NCBI GenBank assembly: GCA_964386435.1
Contig: CAYLSV010000015.1
Location: 1 to 55,578, forward strand
Length of the DNA stretch: 55,578 nucleotides
Source: CAYLSV01 sp964386435
Lineage (GTDB): Bacteria > Planctomycetota > Phycisphaerae > Tepidisphaerales > Tepidisphaeraceae
Reading direction: 5' to 3'
Numbering within the stretch: the stretch's first letter is position 1; every line of letters begins with the position of its first letter. The translations under genes and the position numbers were made by a program. Below the pieces are notes generated by a model. The model was not told the DNA's origin. It saw nothing but the letters and a program-made list of their open reading frames with translations, and did not search any database. This document shows positions 39,111-48,200 of this stretch, piece by piece.

Positions 39111-40049
39111 ATGCGCAACCTCACCCTCAGCTTCGGCTTGATCGCCGCCACCGCCTCGACGGCGTCGGCGGCCACGCTGGCTTCCGACTCGTTTGATTAC
39201 GTCCTCGGCACCCTGATCACCGGCCAAGCCGGCGGCAGCGGCTGGTCGGGTGCTTGGCAGACGGACGCGGATGCCCTTCCCGTGTCGACCGTCGTCGAAG
39301 GTTTGAGCTTCGGCCTCTACCCCACCAGCGGCAACGCCCTGCAGATGGACGTGGGGCAGCTCGCCAACGACAACCTCGGCTTCGCCGGCCGGGCCGTGAG
39401 CGGCGGGCCGAGCGGCGACACGCTGTTCATGAGCTATCTCGTGCAGCAGACGCGGGACGAAGGCTTGCCGTTCGGCGACGGCCAAGACACGTTCTTTGGC
39501 CACAGCGTGGCCGGCAACATCGACAACTCGATTAGCAACCAAGGCAAGTTCAACGGCCAGGTCAGCGGCAGCAACGGCTTCGGCGGACCCGAGGGCGTGG
39601 ACGTGGCGATCGGCAAGTTGGGGAGCGATGGTGGCGACGGGCGCACTAGCTTTGTCATGCCGCAAGACACCACGCTGATGGCGATCTACGCCTTTGACCC
39701 TGTCGGTGTGCCGGACTTCCAGCAGAGCGGCAACCCACTTGAAGCCACGCTGTGGATTTTGGATGCCGACGATTACGCGGCGGTCGACGCGGCGGGAGGA
39801 GACATTGCCGCTCTCGATGCTAATAACCAGGTCAAGACGGTCGAGCCGAGCACGATCGGCAACTTTGGCACGCCCGACCTGAACTCCGGCGACTTGTTTC
39901 GCTTTTTTGTGCAGGACGCGGCCGTCACTTACGACGAGTTGCTCATCGGCCAGACGCTCCGCGATGTGCTGCCCACGGCGGTGCCGGAGCCTTCGGCGTT
40001 GGCGGCCGTCGGGCTGATGGGGTTGCTGGGCATGCGGCGGCGTCGTTGA
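39111..40049 (+). CDS. PEP-CTERM sorting-domain protein
   Basis: 312 residues, preceded by TTGGAG. Signal peptide LTLSFGLIAATASTASAA. The body starts ASDSFDYVLGTLITGQAGGS, similar to the FDYAPGVDALVGQTGGDGW start of the upstream protein, so the two are paralogous. The C-terminus VPEPSALAAVGLMGLLGMRR plus RR is a PEP-CTERM signal. Likely exported and anchored or released by the exosortase system, which is not encoded in the window. Confidence 0.85.
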   Translation: MRNLTLSFGLIAATASTASAATLASDSFDYVLGTLITGQAGGSGWSGAWQTDADALPVSTVVEGLSFGLYPTSGNALQMDVGQLANDNLGFAGRAVSGGPSGDTLFMSYLVQQTRDEGLPFGDGQDTFFGHSVAGNIDNSISNQGKFNGQVSGSNGFGGPEGVDVAIGKLGSDGGDGRTSFVMPQDTTLMAIYAFDPVGVPDFQQSGNPLEATLWILDADDYAAVDAAGGDIAALDANNQVKTVEPSTIGNFGTPDLNSGDLFRFFVQDAAVTYDELLIGQTLRDVLPTAVPEPSALAAVGLMGLLGMRRRR

Positions 40050-40144
40050 GTGAATGAATCCCGCCGCGGCCTTGACCGGGCGTGGCGGGCTTGGTTATTT
40101 CGCGGGCCCGACGGCCCGATACTGTTCAACCTGAGGAGGTCGGC

Positions 40145-40939
40145 ATGGAACGTCTTTCACAACGCTATTGGCACCGCCGTCGCGGTTTCACGCTCGTGGA
40201 GCTGCTGGTGGTTATTGGCATCATCGCGCTGCTCATCTCGATCCTGCTGCCGAGTCTGCAATCGGCCCGGCGGTCGGCGATCAGCGTCGCGTGCCTCTCC
40301 AACCAGCGGCAGATCGGGCTGGGGCTGGTGCAGTACGCCAACGACAGCGACCTGTTCCTGCCCGCGGCGTTTGGCGACAACACGCCCAACTTCCCTGGGG
40401 CCGACCCGAAGTGGCACGCCTACGAGGTGCTGGCCAAGTACGCCAACGGCGAGACCGTGGGCTACAGCGGCGTCTACGAGTGCGGGGCCGACGAGCAGCC
40501 GCTGGAGACGACCAACGACTACTACTGGCGGACCGGCCTGCCCAGCAGCGCCCGGCAGGAGGTGTTCCTCAGCTACGCCTACAACGCCGGCTGGGATCGC
40601 GAGTTCGCGTTCCGCAAACTCAGCTCGATCCAGAGCGCCAGCGAGGTCCGGGCGGTGGGCGATTCGGGCGAGGGCAACCGCCACAACGGCACGTTCAACT
40701 TCGAGAACCAAGGCAACTTCGAGAGCCACTTTCCGTTCAACCGCCACGACGCGAAGGTGAACTTCGCCTTCTACGACGGTCACGCCGCCCCGGTCGAGGG
40801 GGCCGAGGAGCCGACGGTGGTCGACGAGGAGTCCGACCGCGATGCCTGGGCGTTCCAGAACTTCTGGGACCAGAACAAAACGCCCTACCGCAAAGCCTGG
40901 GACGCCGGCTATCACGACAGCAACGTGCTGCGCAAGTGA
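40145..40939 (+). CDS. Prepilin-type N-terminal cleavage/methylation protein (pseudopilin-like)
   Basis: 264 residues from the ATG at 40145, with GAGGAGG a few bases upstream. The prepilin signature RRRGFTLVELLVVIGIIALL gives cleavage after Gly and a hydrophobic stem. The body shows SLQSARRSAISVACLSNQRQ, a paired-Arg/Cys pattern common to planctomycete DUF1559/H-X9-DG proteins, and the late motif VNFAFYDGHAAPVEG, equivalent to H-x9-DG. Exported through a pilus-like system. It directly follows two PEP-CTERM genes, as the homologue at 54502 follows one. Confidence 0.82.
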   Translation: MERLSQRYWHRRRGFTLVELLVVIGIIALLISILLPSLQSARRSAISVACLSNQRQIGLGLVQYANDSDLFLPAAFGDNTPNFPGADPKWHAYEVLAKYANGETVGYSGVYECGADEQPLETTNDYYWRTGLPSSARQEVFLSYAYNAGWDREFAFRKLSSIQSASEVRAVGDSGEGNRHNGTFNFENQGNFESHFPFNRHDAKVNFAFYDGHAAPVEGAEEPTVVDEESDRDAWAFQNFWDQNKTPYRKAWDAGYHDSNVLRK

Positions 40940-41043
40940 GCCGAACTGAGCCGACGCCCGTTTGCTCGCGGTTTGGGCATTGACCTTCAAGCGGGTCGCG
41001 CCTCACAATGTCGCCGCGGGCCGAGCGAGCCTGCCTCAACATC

Positions 41044-41658
41044 ATGCCCAAGATCGAACACAAGCCCCTGCCTTACGCCTACGACGCCCTAGAGCCGCAC
41101 ATCGACGCCCAGACGATGGAGATCCACCACGGCAAGCACTACGCCGCGTACGTCAGCAAATACAACGACGCCGTTGGCAAATATCCGGATCTGGCCGACA
41201 AGCCGCTGCACGAGATTCTGGCCGACGAGCTGAAGATCGTGCCCGACGACATCAAGTCGGCCGTCCGCAACAACGGCGGCGGGGCACACAACCACGCCCT
41301 GTTCTGGGAGATCATGGGCCCCGGCCACGGCGACGGCCCCACCGGCGGACTTAAGGAGGCGATCGAGTCGACCTTCGGCGGCCTTGATTCGCTCAAGGAG
41401 AAGTTTAACACCGCCGCCGCCACCCGCTTCGGCAGCGGCTGGGCCTGGCTCATCAAGAAGGGCAGCGAGCTGGAGGTCATCAGCACCCCCAATCAGGACA
41501 GCCCGCTGATGATGAACGCCTTCCCCGTGATGGGCATCGACGTCTGGGAACACGCTTACTACCTCAAGTACCAGAACAAACGCCCCGACTACGTCAGCGC
41601 CTGGTGGCACACCCTCAACTGGGAAGCCATCACCGCCCGCTACGACCGTGCGGAGTAA
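41044..41658 (+). CDS. Superoxide dismutase (Fe/Mn family)
   Basis: 204 residues from the ATG at 41044. The four metal ligands are visible: His in MEIHHGKHYAAYV (about residue 27), His in GGGAHNHALFWE (about 82), and Asp plus His in MGIDVWEHAYYLKYQNKRPD (about 165-169). The closing TLNWEAITARY is also typical. It removes superoxide in the cytoplasm; no signal peptide. Fe or Mn preference cannot be settled by eye. It seems monocistronic. Confidence 0.95.
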   Translation: MPKIEHKPLPYAYDALEPHIDAQTMEIHHGKHYAAYVSKYNDAVGKYPDLADKPLHEILADELKIVPDDIKSAVRNNGGGAHNHALFWEIMGPGHGDGPTGGLKEAIESTFGGLDSLKEKFNTAAATRFGSGWAWLIKKGSELEVISTPNQDSPLMMNAFPVMGIDVWEHAYYLKYQNKRPDYVSAWWHTLNWEAITARYDRAE

Positions 41659-41739
41659 TGCCGGTGCTCCTGCAACCCAGAGGCCGCTGCGACTCGCCGA
41701 GTCGCAGCGGCCTTACTTTGTGCAACTGTCGCCGGGCGA

Positions 41740-42154
41740 GACAACGACGGCCGACTGCTCGACGCACTCGACCGGCTTGGGCTGACGGAGAACACGCTGG
41801 TCATCGTCACCAGCGACAACGGCGGGCTGAGCCGCGGCGACGTGCCCGGCAACGTCGAGGGGCAAAGCAAGCTGCGGGCACTTCGATGCAACGACACCGA
41901 CCGCGGACCGATCTACTGGCACTACCCGCACGACAGCAACCAGGGCGGCAGCCCGGCATGCGCGGTGCGGGACGGGCCAAGGAAGCTGATCGAGTTCTTC
42001 ATCGTCGAGAGCGGGCGGACCGGCAGTCGGTTCGAGCCGTACGACCTGCGGCAGGATCCGGGCGAAATTTCACGACTTGGCCAACACCGAGCCGGACGTG
42101 CGGCAACAACTGGCCGGACAACTGCGAGCGTGGCGGGACGCGGTGGCGGCCTAA
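41740..42154 (+). pseudogene. Decayed sulfatase, C-terminal half
   Basis: The frame at 41740 reads DNDGRLLDALDRLGLTEN then TLVIVTSDNGGLS, the sulfatase strand before the C-terminal domain, and continues RGPIYWHYPHDSN, GGSPACAVRDGPRKLIEFF and YDLRQDPGE. After this the frame slips by one and goes on as FHDLANTEPDVRQQLAGQL to a TAA at 42152-42154. The N-terminal half with the CxPSR formylglycine motif is missing. The stretch 42155-42375 shows no gene that can be supported. Remnant of a sulfatase next to two intact ones. Confidence 0.7.
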
Positions 42155-42375
42155 ATCCCGGAGGTCAACCCGCACCACGCGGCAATGCGCACCGGCGAGA
42201 GGCCTCCGTCGAGTTGCGGCGGAGAGTGCGGGCCGAGCGTCTGGTCCGAGACGCGGTGGAACTGCTTGGCGTTGAGCACCAGCGACATCGTCGAGATGAA
42301 CGTCCGCGTCCTTGGCGACATCGGCCAGCGTGGTTGCAATGCAGCGGTTGTACTTGAACCGCGGGCCGAGGCAGC

Positions 42376-43872
42376 CTAGGTGGAAGCCCTGGAAGATTTG
42401 CGGGTCACGGGCCGTGCGAACCTCGCGCTCAACCCAAGACGCGCAAACTGCTCGGGCGGCGCGTCAAGCTCGCCCATCAACTCGGCCATGCGGATGGCAA
42501 GTCGATTTTCAAGGTCCGGTTCGTCCAGCGGGTGATCCTCGGCCGGATCTTCCTGCAAATCGAACAGCAGCGACGGCTCGGCCCCGTGTACCGCCGGGTC
42601 CGGCACGCGAAGCGTCACCACGCCGCGGGTGGCCGCCGTCGGCTCGGCGGGCATGGCCAGACGCTGGCGGTCCGGCGGCAGGTTGCCCACCATCCGGGCC
42701 AAACTCAGCGTGTACGCGTCGGGCCGCGGCTGGCCGGCGATTGGGGCACGGTGGTAAACGTGTTGGTCGGTGACGAGGTTTACGCCCTTGCCGTGGTAGC
42801 CGAACAACGCCGCGTCGCGAACCGCCGCATCCTCGGCAAGCACCGGCGTCAGATCGCACCCGGTCACGAGTTCGTCGGGCTCGCCGCCGAAGAAGCTCAG
42901 CAGCGTCGGGGCCAAGTCGATCGCCGGCTGCACCAGCGCCGACCGCCGGCCGGGGCCGGGATGCCGCGGGTCGTGGATCAACAGCGGCGTGTGGCTGATC
43001 TGTTCGTACAGGGGCATCTCGTTCTTCATCATCTGCCCGTGTTCGCCGAGCATAATGCCGTGGTCGGTCCAGACGACGAGCATCGTGTCGCCCCACAAGT
43101 CGTGGCGATCGAACGCGTCGAGCACGCGGCCGAGCGACGCATCGCACTTGGCGAGAAGCGCCGCGTACCGCCGCCGGGCCTGATCGACGAGCTTCGGATC
43201 GTCGGGTGCCTCGCCGTAGCCCGGCCAGTCGTACAGCGGCTCGCCGGCGTCGGGCGACGGGAACATCGCCTGCCACTCCTCGCCGACGAAGAACGGCTCG
43301 TGCGGGTCGAAGCACTCGATCTGCAGCAGCCAGTTGTCTTCCGTCGCGTTTCGGTCGAGGAACCTCACGCCGGCGTCGAAGGTCAGCGTTTGGCAGTGCC
43401 GCTCGTCGGGCGAGAGGTGCGGGCGGTTGATCCAGTAGTTGCGGTTGCCGCGGGCGTTCTTGTTCTGTGGCGCCGCCGGCTCGGCGACGTGGCCGATCCA
43501 AGGGTCGCCCTCTTGGCCGCGGAAAAACTCCCACGAATCGTAGCGCGGGTGGTAGTTCGCCCCGCCGTCCTCGAAGTAGTGGTAGTGGTCGGTGGCCAGA
43601 TGCGAGTAGGCGCCCTGCTGCTCGCGGAGTAGATCGAAGACGCTCACGTCGAACGGCTCCAGCGGCCCCCACCCCCGGTGCAAAAAGCCGGGCCGACCGG
43701 TGTGAAGGTCACGCCGGGCCGGCATGCACGGCATGCTGCAGACATAGCTGCGGTCGAACGTCGTCGCCCGATTCGCCAGCCGCCCGAAGTTCGGCGTGTG
43801 CGTCCACACGCAGCCGTAGGGGCTGAGCATGTGGCGGTTGAGCGAGTCGAACATCACCATCACGCACTTCAT
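42376..43872 (-). CDS. Type I (arylsulfatase-like) sulfatase
   Basis: 498 residues from the ATG at 43872, overlapping the upstream TGA (ATGA). The formylglycine motif C-x-P-x-R is in CSMPCMPARRDLHTGRPG (Cys about 49). Metal ligands are VMVMFDSLNRHML (Asp) and VVWTDHGIMLGEHGQMMKNE (Asp-His). FDPHEPFFVGEEW provides another active-site His. The C-terminus has LLFDLQEDPAEDHPLDEP. No signal peptide is present, so it is cytoplasmic, in contrast to most secreted planctomycete sulfatases; short oligosaccharides would have to be imported. Last gene of the operon. Confidence 0.88.
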   Translation of the reverse strand: MKCVMVMFDSLNRHMLSPYGCVWTHTPNFGRLANRATTFDRSYVCSMPCMPARRDLHTGRPGFLHRGWGPLEPFDVSVFDLLREQQGAYSHLATDHYHYFEDGGANYHPRYDSWEFFRGQEGDPWIGHVAEPAAPQNKNARGNRNYWINRPHLSPDERHCQTLTFDAGVRFLDRNATEDNWLLQIECFDPHEPFFVGEEWQAMFPSPDAGEPLYDWPGYGEAPDDPKLVDQARRRYAALLAKCDASLGRVLDAFDRHDLWGDTMLVVWTDHGIMLGEHGQMMKNEMPLYEQISHTPLLIHDPRHPGPGRRSALVQPAIDLAPTLLSFFGGEPDELVTGCDLTPVLAEDAAVRDAALFGYHGKGVNLVTDQHVYHRAPIAGQPRPDAYTLSLARMVGNLPPDRQRLAMPAEPTAATRGVVTLRVPDPAVHGAEPSLLFDLQEDPAEDHPLDEPDLENRLAIRMAELMGELDAPPEQFARLGLSARFARPVTRKSSRAST

Positions 43873-45221
43873 GACGACGCCTCCCGGTGGTCGAGCACGC
43901 GGCGCAGCGGGTCGCCATCGGCATGCGGCTCGTCGAGCATCTCGGCCTCCCACGCGTCGAGCCGCCGCGCGAGGTCGGCCGCCACCTCGGGCTGCTCGGC
44001 GGCGACGTTTCGGGTGAGGTGCGGATCGTTCCGCAGATCGTGGAGCATCAACGGCTCGAAGTGGCCGTACTCGTGCGGATGCAGCGTGCTGAGCAACAGG
44101 TGGTCGCGGGTGCGCACGGCCCGCTGCAGCGTGTAGAGGCCGTGCGTCAGGAACAGCGCGTCGCGGCCGGGGCCGGGCTCGCCGCGGAGGTGGCCCAGCA
44201 GCGATCTACCTTGGAAACCGGCGGGCAATCGCCCCGCGGCGTCGGCGAGGGTGGCGGTCCAATCGAGTTGGTAGATTAGTTCGTCCGAAGAGCTGCCGGG
44301 CGGCGTGACGCCGGGCCAGCGGACGATCAGCGGCACGCGGTGGACCGGGTCGTGGGCGGCGGCGTGGTCGGAGTAGATGCCGTGCTCGCCGAAGGCGTCG
44401 CCGTGGTCGGCGGTGATGACGATGATCGTTTCGTCGAGTAACTTCTGCCGATCGAGTTCGTCGAGGATCAGGCCGATGTGGTGGTCGGCGTAGGCGATCA
44501 TCGCGTCGTAGCCGGCGACCATGAGCTTGAGGTCGTCGGTCGTTTGCACCGAGTCCGGCATCAGCCGCGTCGGCGGGTCGCCCTGACCGTTGGCGGTGAA
44601 GGGGCCGGTGAACCTTTGGTGCGCGTCGATGTCGCGCGGCGTCGGGAAGTCGCGGGCGAGCGGCAAATCTCGAAACGGCTCGGCCCACGCGTGCAGATCG
44701 TCCTTGTAGATGCGGTGCGGGTCCCAGAAGTTGACGTGCATGAAGTAGCCGTCGCGGCCGGGGTTTTTCCGCAGAAAGTCGATCACGTGGCCGCCGACTT
44801 CCTCGGCATATTCGCCGCCCCACTCCAGGCTCGGCGTCAACATGCCGGTCCAGCCGAGGCCGAACCAGCTGGCCATGTGCCGCACCGGGAACGTGCTGAA
44901 GCTGAACGCGTCGAGCCCGCCCCGCCGCAGCGCCAGTGGCAGCGTCAGGTAATCGTCCAACGGCCCGCCGTAGGCGTGCTGCGGGATGTTGGGCGTGTTG
45001 AACCGCTCGCCGTGCGTGACGATGTGGTTGTGGATGCCGAACCGCCCGGTCAGGAACGCCGCCCGGCTCGGCATGCACGGCGAGTCGCTGACGAAGCAGT
45101 TGTTGAACCGCATCCCCTCGGCGGCGAGGCGGTCGATGTTCGGCGACGTCGGCCGCGGGTAGCCGTGGCACCCGAGGTGGTCCGGGCGGAGCGAGTCGAT
45201 GTCGAAGTGGATTATGCGCAT
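43869..45221 (-). CDS. Type I (arylsulfatase-like) sulfatase
   Basis: 450 residues from the ATG at 45221, sharing one base with the stop of the giant hydrolase gene (TGATG). Motifs: IHFDIDSLRPDHLGCHGYPR (two Asp ligands), SDSPCMPSRAAFLTGRFG (CxPSR, Cys about 49), VNFWDPHRIY, and VITADHGDAFGEHGIY (Asp-His ligands). Typical S1 family with C-terminal MLHDLRNDPHLTRNVA. There is no signal peptide. It is distinct from the downstream sulfatase, suggesting two different sulfate positions on the same substrate. Confidence 0.9.
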   Translation of the reverse strand: MRIIHFDIDSLRPDHLGCHGYPRPTSPNIDRLAAEGMRFNNCFVSDSPCMPSRAAFLTGRFGIHNHIVTHGERFNTPNIPQHAYGGPLDDYLTLPLALRRGGLDAFSFSTFPVRHMASWFGLGWTGMLTPSLEWGGEYAEEVGGHVIDFLRKNPGRDGYFMHVNFWDPHRIYKDDLHAWAEPFRDLPLARDFPTPRDIDAHQRFTGPFTANGQGDPPTRLMPDSVQTTDDLKLMVAGYDAMIAYADHHIGLILDELDRQKLLDETIIVITADHGDAFGEHGIYSDHAAAHDPVHRVPLIVRWPGVTPPGSSSDELIYQLDWTATLADAAGRLPAGFQGRSLLGHLRGEPGPGRDALFLTHGLYTLQRAVRTRDHLLLSTLHPHEYGHFEPLMLHDLRNDPHLTRNVAAEQPEVAADLARRLDAWEAEMLDEPHADGDPLRRVLDHREASS

Positions 45222-48200
45222 CACCGGTTGATCTCGATCAACATCGGGCGCAGCGGCGGCAGTTCCAGATCGGTCAGCTCCACCGCCTCGCCGCTGATCA
45301 GGTCGAGGCCGCGCTGATTCTCGCCGAAGGTGATTTTCTGGGGCGTTTGCCGCATGTTCGTCAGCGCCAGCAGCGTCCGGCCGTCGTGCTCGACCAGCCG
45401 CCGGGCGATGCCGAACGCCCCGCCGATGTCCACCGGTTCGACGCCGGTGCCGACGAGCAACTCGCGGAGTTCGTCGGTCATCCGTTGCTCGTCGGCAAAG
45501 TGGTCGCGGCCGTCGATCGCGATCGTCGGCAGCTTTGCCAGCGCTTCCGGCACGTCGCGCTCTCGGCCGTACTCGTCGTAGCGCAGGTTGTCGTCGCCGA
45601 GGGCGATGAGCGTGCCGCCCTGCTCGACGAACTCGGCGAGCGCGGCGACGGTGGCGTCTTGCAGGTAGGCTGCACGCGGCAGCAGGATGACCTTCACGTC
45701 GGCGGCTCGGTCCTCTTGCAACTGTTTGGCCGTGACGAACGTCGTCGGCAAGCCGAGGTTGGCCGCGGCGGTCCAGGCACGCTTCGTGGCCACGTCGTGG
45801 CCCGGCTGCCAGATCAGGGCGGTGCTGCTGTAGAGGATGGCGACCTCTTCCGGCGCGTCCGAGAGTGCGTCGACTTCGGCCCAAAGCCGGGACAAATCGA
45901 ACATCGCCCGCCCCGCGTCATAGATGTCGGCCGGCCGCTTCGAAACGTTGCCGCTGAGGCCGAGGCCGGCCGATTCCTCCCACACCCACATCGTGCTGAG
46001 CTTGGCGTTGTGCAGCGCGCCGAGCCAGTGCACGGTGTAGAGGTGGCCCTCCCGGGTCGGCCGGCGGCCGCCGTCGCGGATCACGTGGCGCTCCGAGTCA
46101 AACACCGGCTGGCCGCGGAAGCTGTGGAACAGATCGTATCCCGCCAGCGGCCACTGCCACTGGTAGGCGTATTCGTCGACGCTGTACGGGTCGTCCATCG
46201 AGTTCGCCTCGAAGTGCCACGCGTCGACGCCGGCCAGATCGGTCGCCTCGCTGATCGCCTCGGGGTCGGTCCCCTTGTACGCCCGGCGGCGGCTGAACAC
46301 GGTGTCGGCCATCACCTTCGCGTGCGTCGGCAGGTGCGGGGCGACGGCCTTCACCTGCTCGTGCATCCAGCGGTGCCACGCGCCAAAGTGCTCGCGGTTG
46401 AACATCGCCCAGTCGTAGTACGCCCGGTTTTCCGGCAGGTTTTCGCGGATCTCGCCGCCGGGGGCGCGGAACGGCGGCGGGTCGATCTCGCCGAAGTCGG
46501 CGTACTTTGTCTCGTACAGCTTGTTCAGCGAGGCGATGTCGCCGTGACGCTCGCGGAGGAACTCGTGGTAGGCGGCGCGGCTCTGCGGGTTGCGGCCGCT
46601 GCCGACGTAGCCGGGCTCGTTGACGATGCAGATCGACGCGATGGCCGGGCTGTCGGCGATTTGCGGAAGCATGTCGGCGATGAACTTGCCGGTCCACTTT
46701 CGGAACAGCGGGTGGTCGATGTTGTGCCGGATGAACGCGACCTGCGGGGCGAACAGCGACGGGTCGTCGGTCTCGGCGAACTTCGGCACGCCGGAGCCGG
46801 TGAGGTAGTCGATTTTCATCCGGTTCGCCTCGGCCTTCTCGATGGCGCCGGTGATGCCGCCGAGGTCGTCGGGGAAGGTGCCGTCGGCGCGGAAGAGGCC
46901 GGCGCCGTGACCTTGTTGGATGATGCCGGCCCCGTACTCGGGGAAGTTGGGCAGGTCGCGGTCGACCTTCATGAAGTGGCCGTAGCCGCCGAGGAAGCCG
47001 GCAATTGTTGTCGGTGCGGCGTCCGGCTCGCCCCACGGCGTCGCGCCTAACAGCACGTCGGAGCCCTCAATCCGCACCCGATCGTTCGTCGGCCGCATCA
47101 CCGTGCCGGGGAAGGTGTGGCCGGCTTCGAGTTGGTCGAGCAGCGCCGCGGTCTGGTCGAGGACTCGCGCAACCTCGCGGTTTTGCTGGAAGTTCCAGTA
47201 GTTCGTCTGGTTGCCGTCGGGGCCGCCGGTTTGCACGCGGTCGATGAAGCGGTCGGCGAGGGCGAGGCCCATGTTGACGATCGGCTGCTCGCGCTGGCCG
47301 AGTTGCTCGGCCCGAGTTGCCAACTCTTCCGATCGCTCGGCGAGTGCCGCGGCCTCGTCACGCAGTTCGCCGCGACGGTCGCCGACGATGACGGGTGCTT
47401 TGGCTTCGGCATCGTCGAGCCGCAGCGTCACGACGCGGCGGCCGGGCTCGACGTTCTGCAGCGGCAGACGGAGTTCGTACGCGCCGGCCGTCGGCACGGT
47501 GACGCGGCCAATCGGTTGGTCGCCGATTCGCACGCTCAACTCCCCGGCCGATTTGGCGAGGACGGTGCCGGTGAGCATTTGCGTCCGGTCGGCATATCGC
47601 ACCGCCGGCACCCACCGCAGCGGCCTCTGTTGGCCGACGAGCAGCGTCAGCGGATTGGCGTCGCCGAGTTGCAAGCGGTACGCCCCGCCGTCGCCGGGCA
47701 GCGGCAGGAACCCCTCGGTGCCCACCGGAACGGACTCGAACACGCCGCTCGCCTGCGGCTGGAAGTCCTTTGGTCGGTACGCCTCGGGGAAGTACATGTC
47801 CCGCCGCTCGGCGACCGGGCGGTTGATGACCTCGTCCGTCTGCTCGGCCTGCCGCCGGGCCCGGCGCTCCTCACGGCTGAGCCGTCGGTCGGCCGTCAAT
47901 GGCGTCAGCGCGGCGGCCAGCCCTTCCCCGGCTTGCTCGGAGTTTCGCGGCGTGATCGTCACGCTCAACCCGCCGTCGACTTTCCGCAGCGTGACGAGGT
48001 CCGGCGTCCCTGGCAACTCAATCGTCGTCGGCTCGGCGGTGACGGCAAGGGCGTCGAACGTCGTCGGCGTCAGCGTCGGCGATTCGTCCGGCACCAGATC
48101 GAGCGCGACGTCATCGAGCCACAGCTTCGCCCCGGAACCGGCGGGCAGCCGGATGCCGAGTTTGGCCGAGGTCTGATCGTCGGCGAGGCGGAAGCGGACG

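Noticed and set aside
42151..42339. 62-residue minus-strand ORF next to the sulfatase relic
   Set aside because: No signal, domain or ribosome site could be supported; it lies in decayed sequence.
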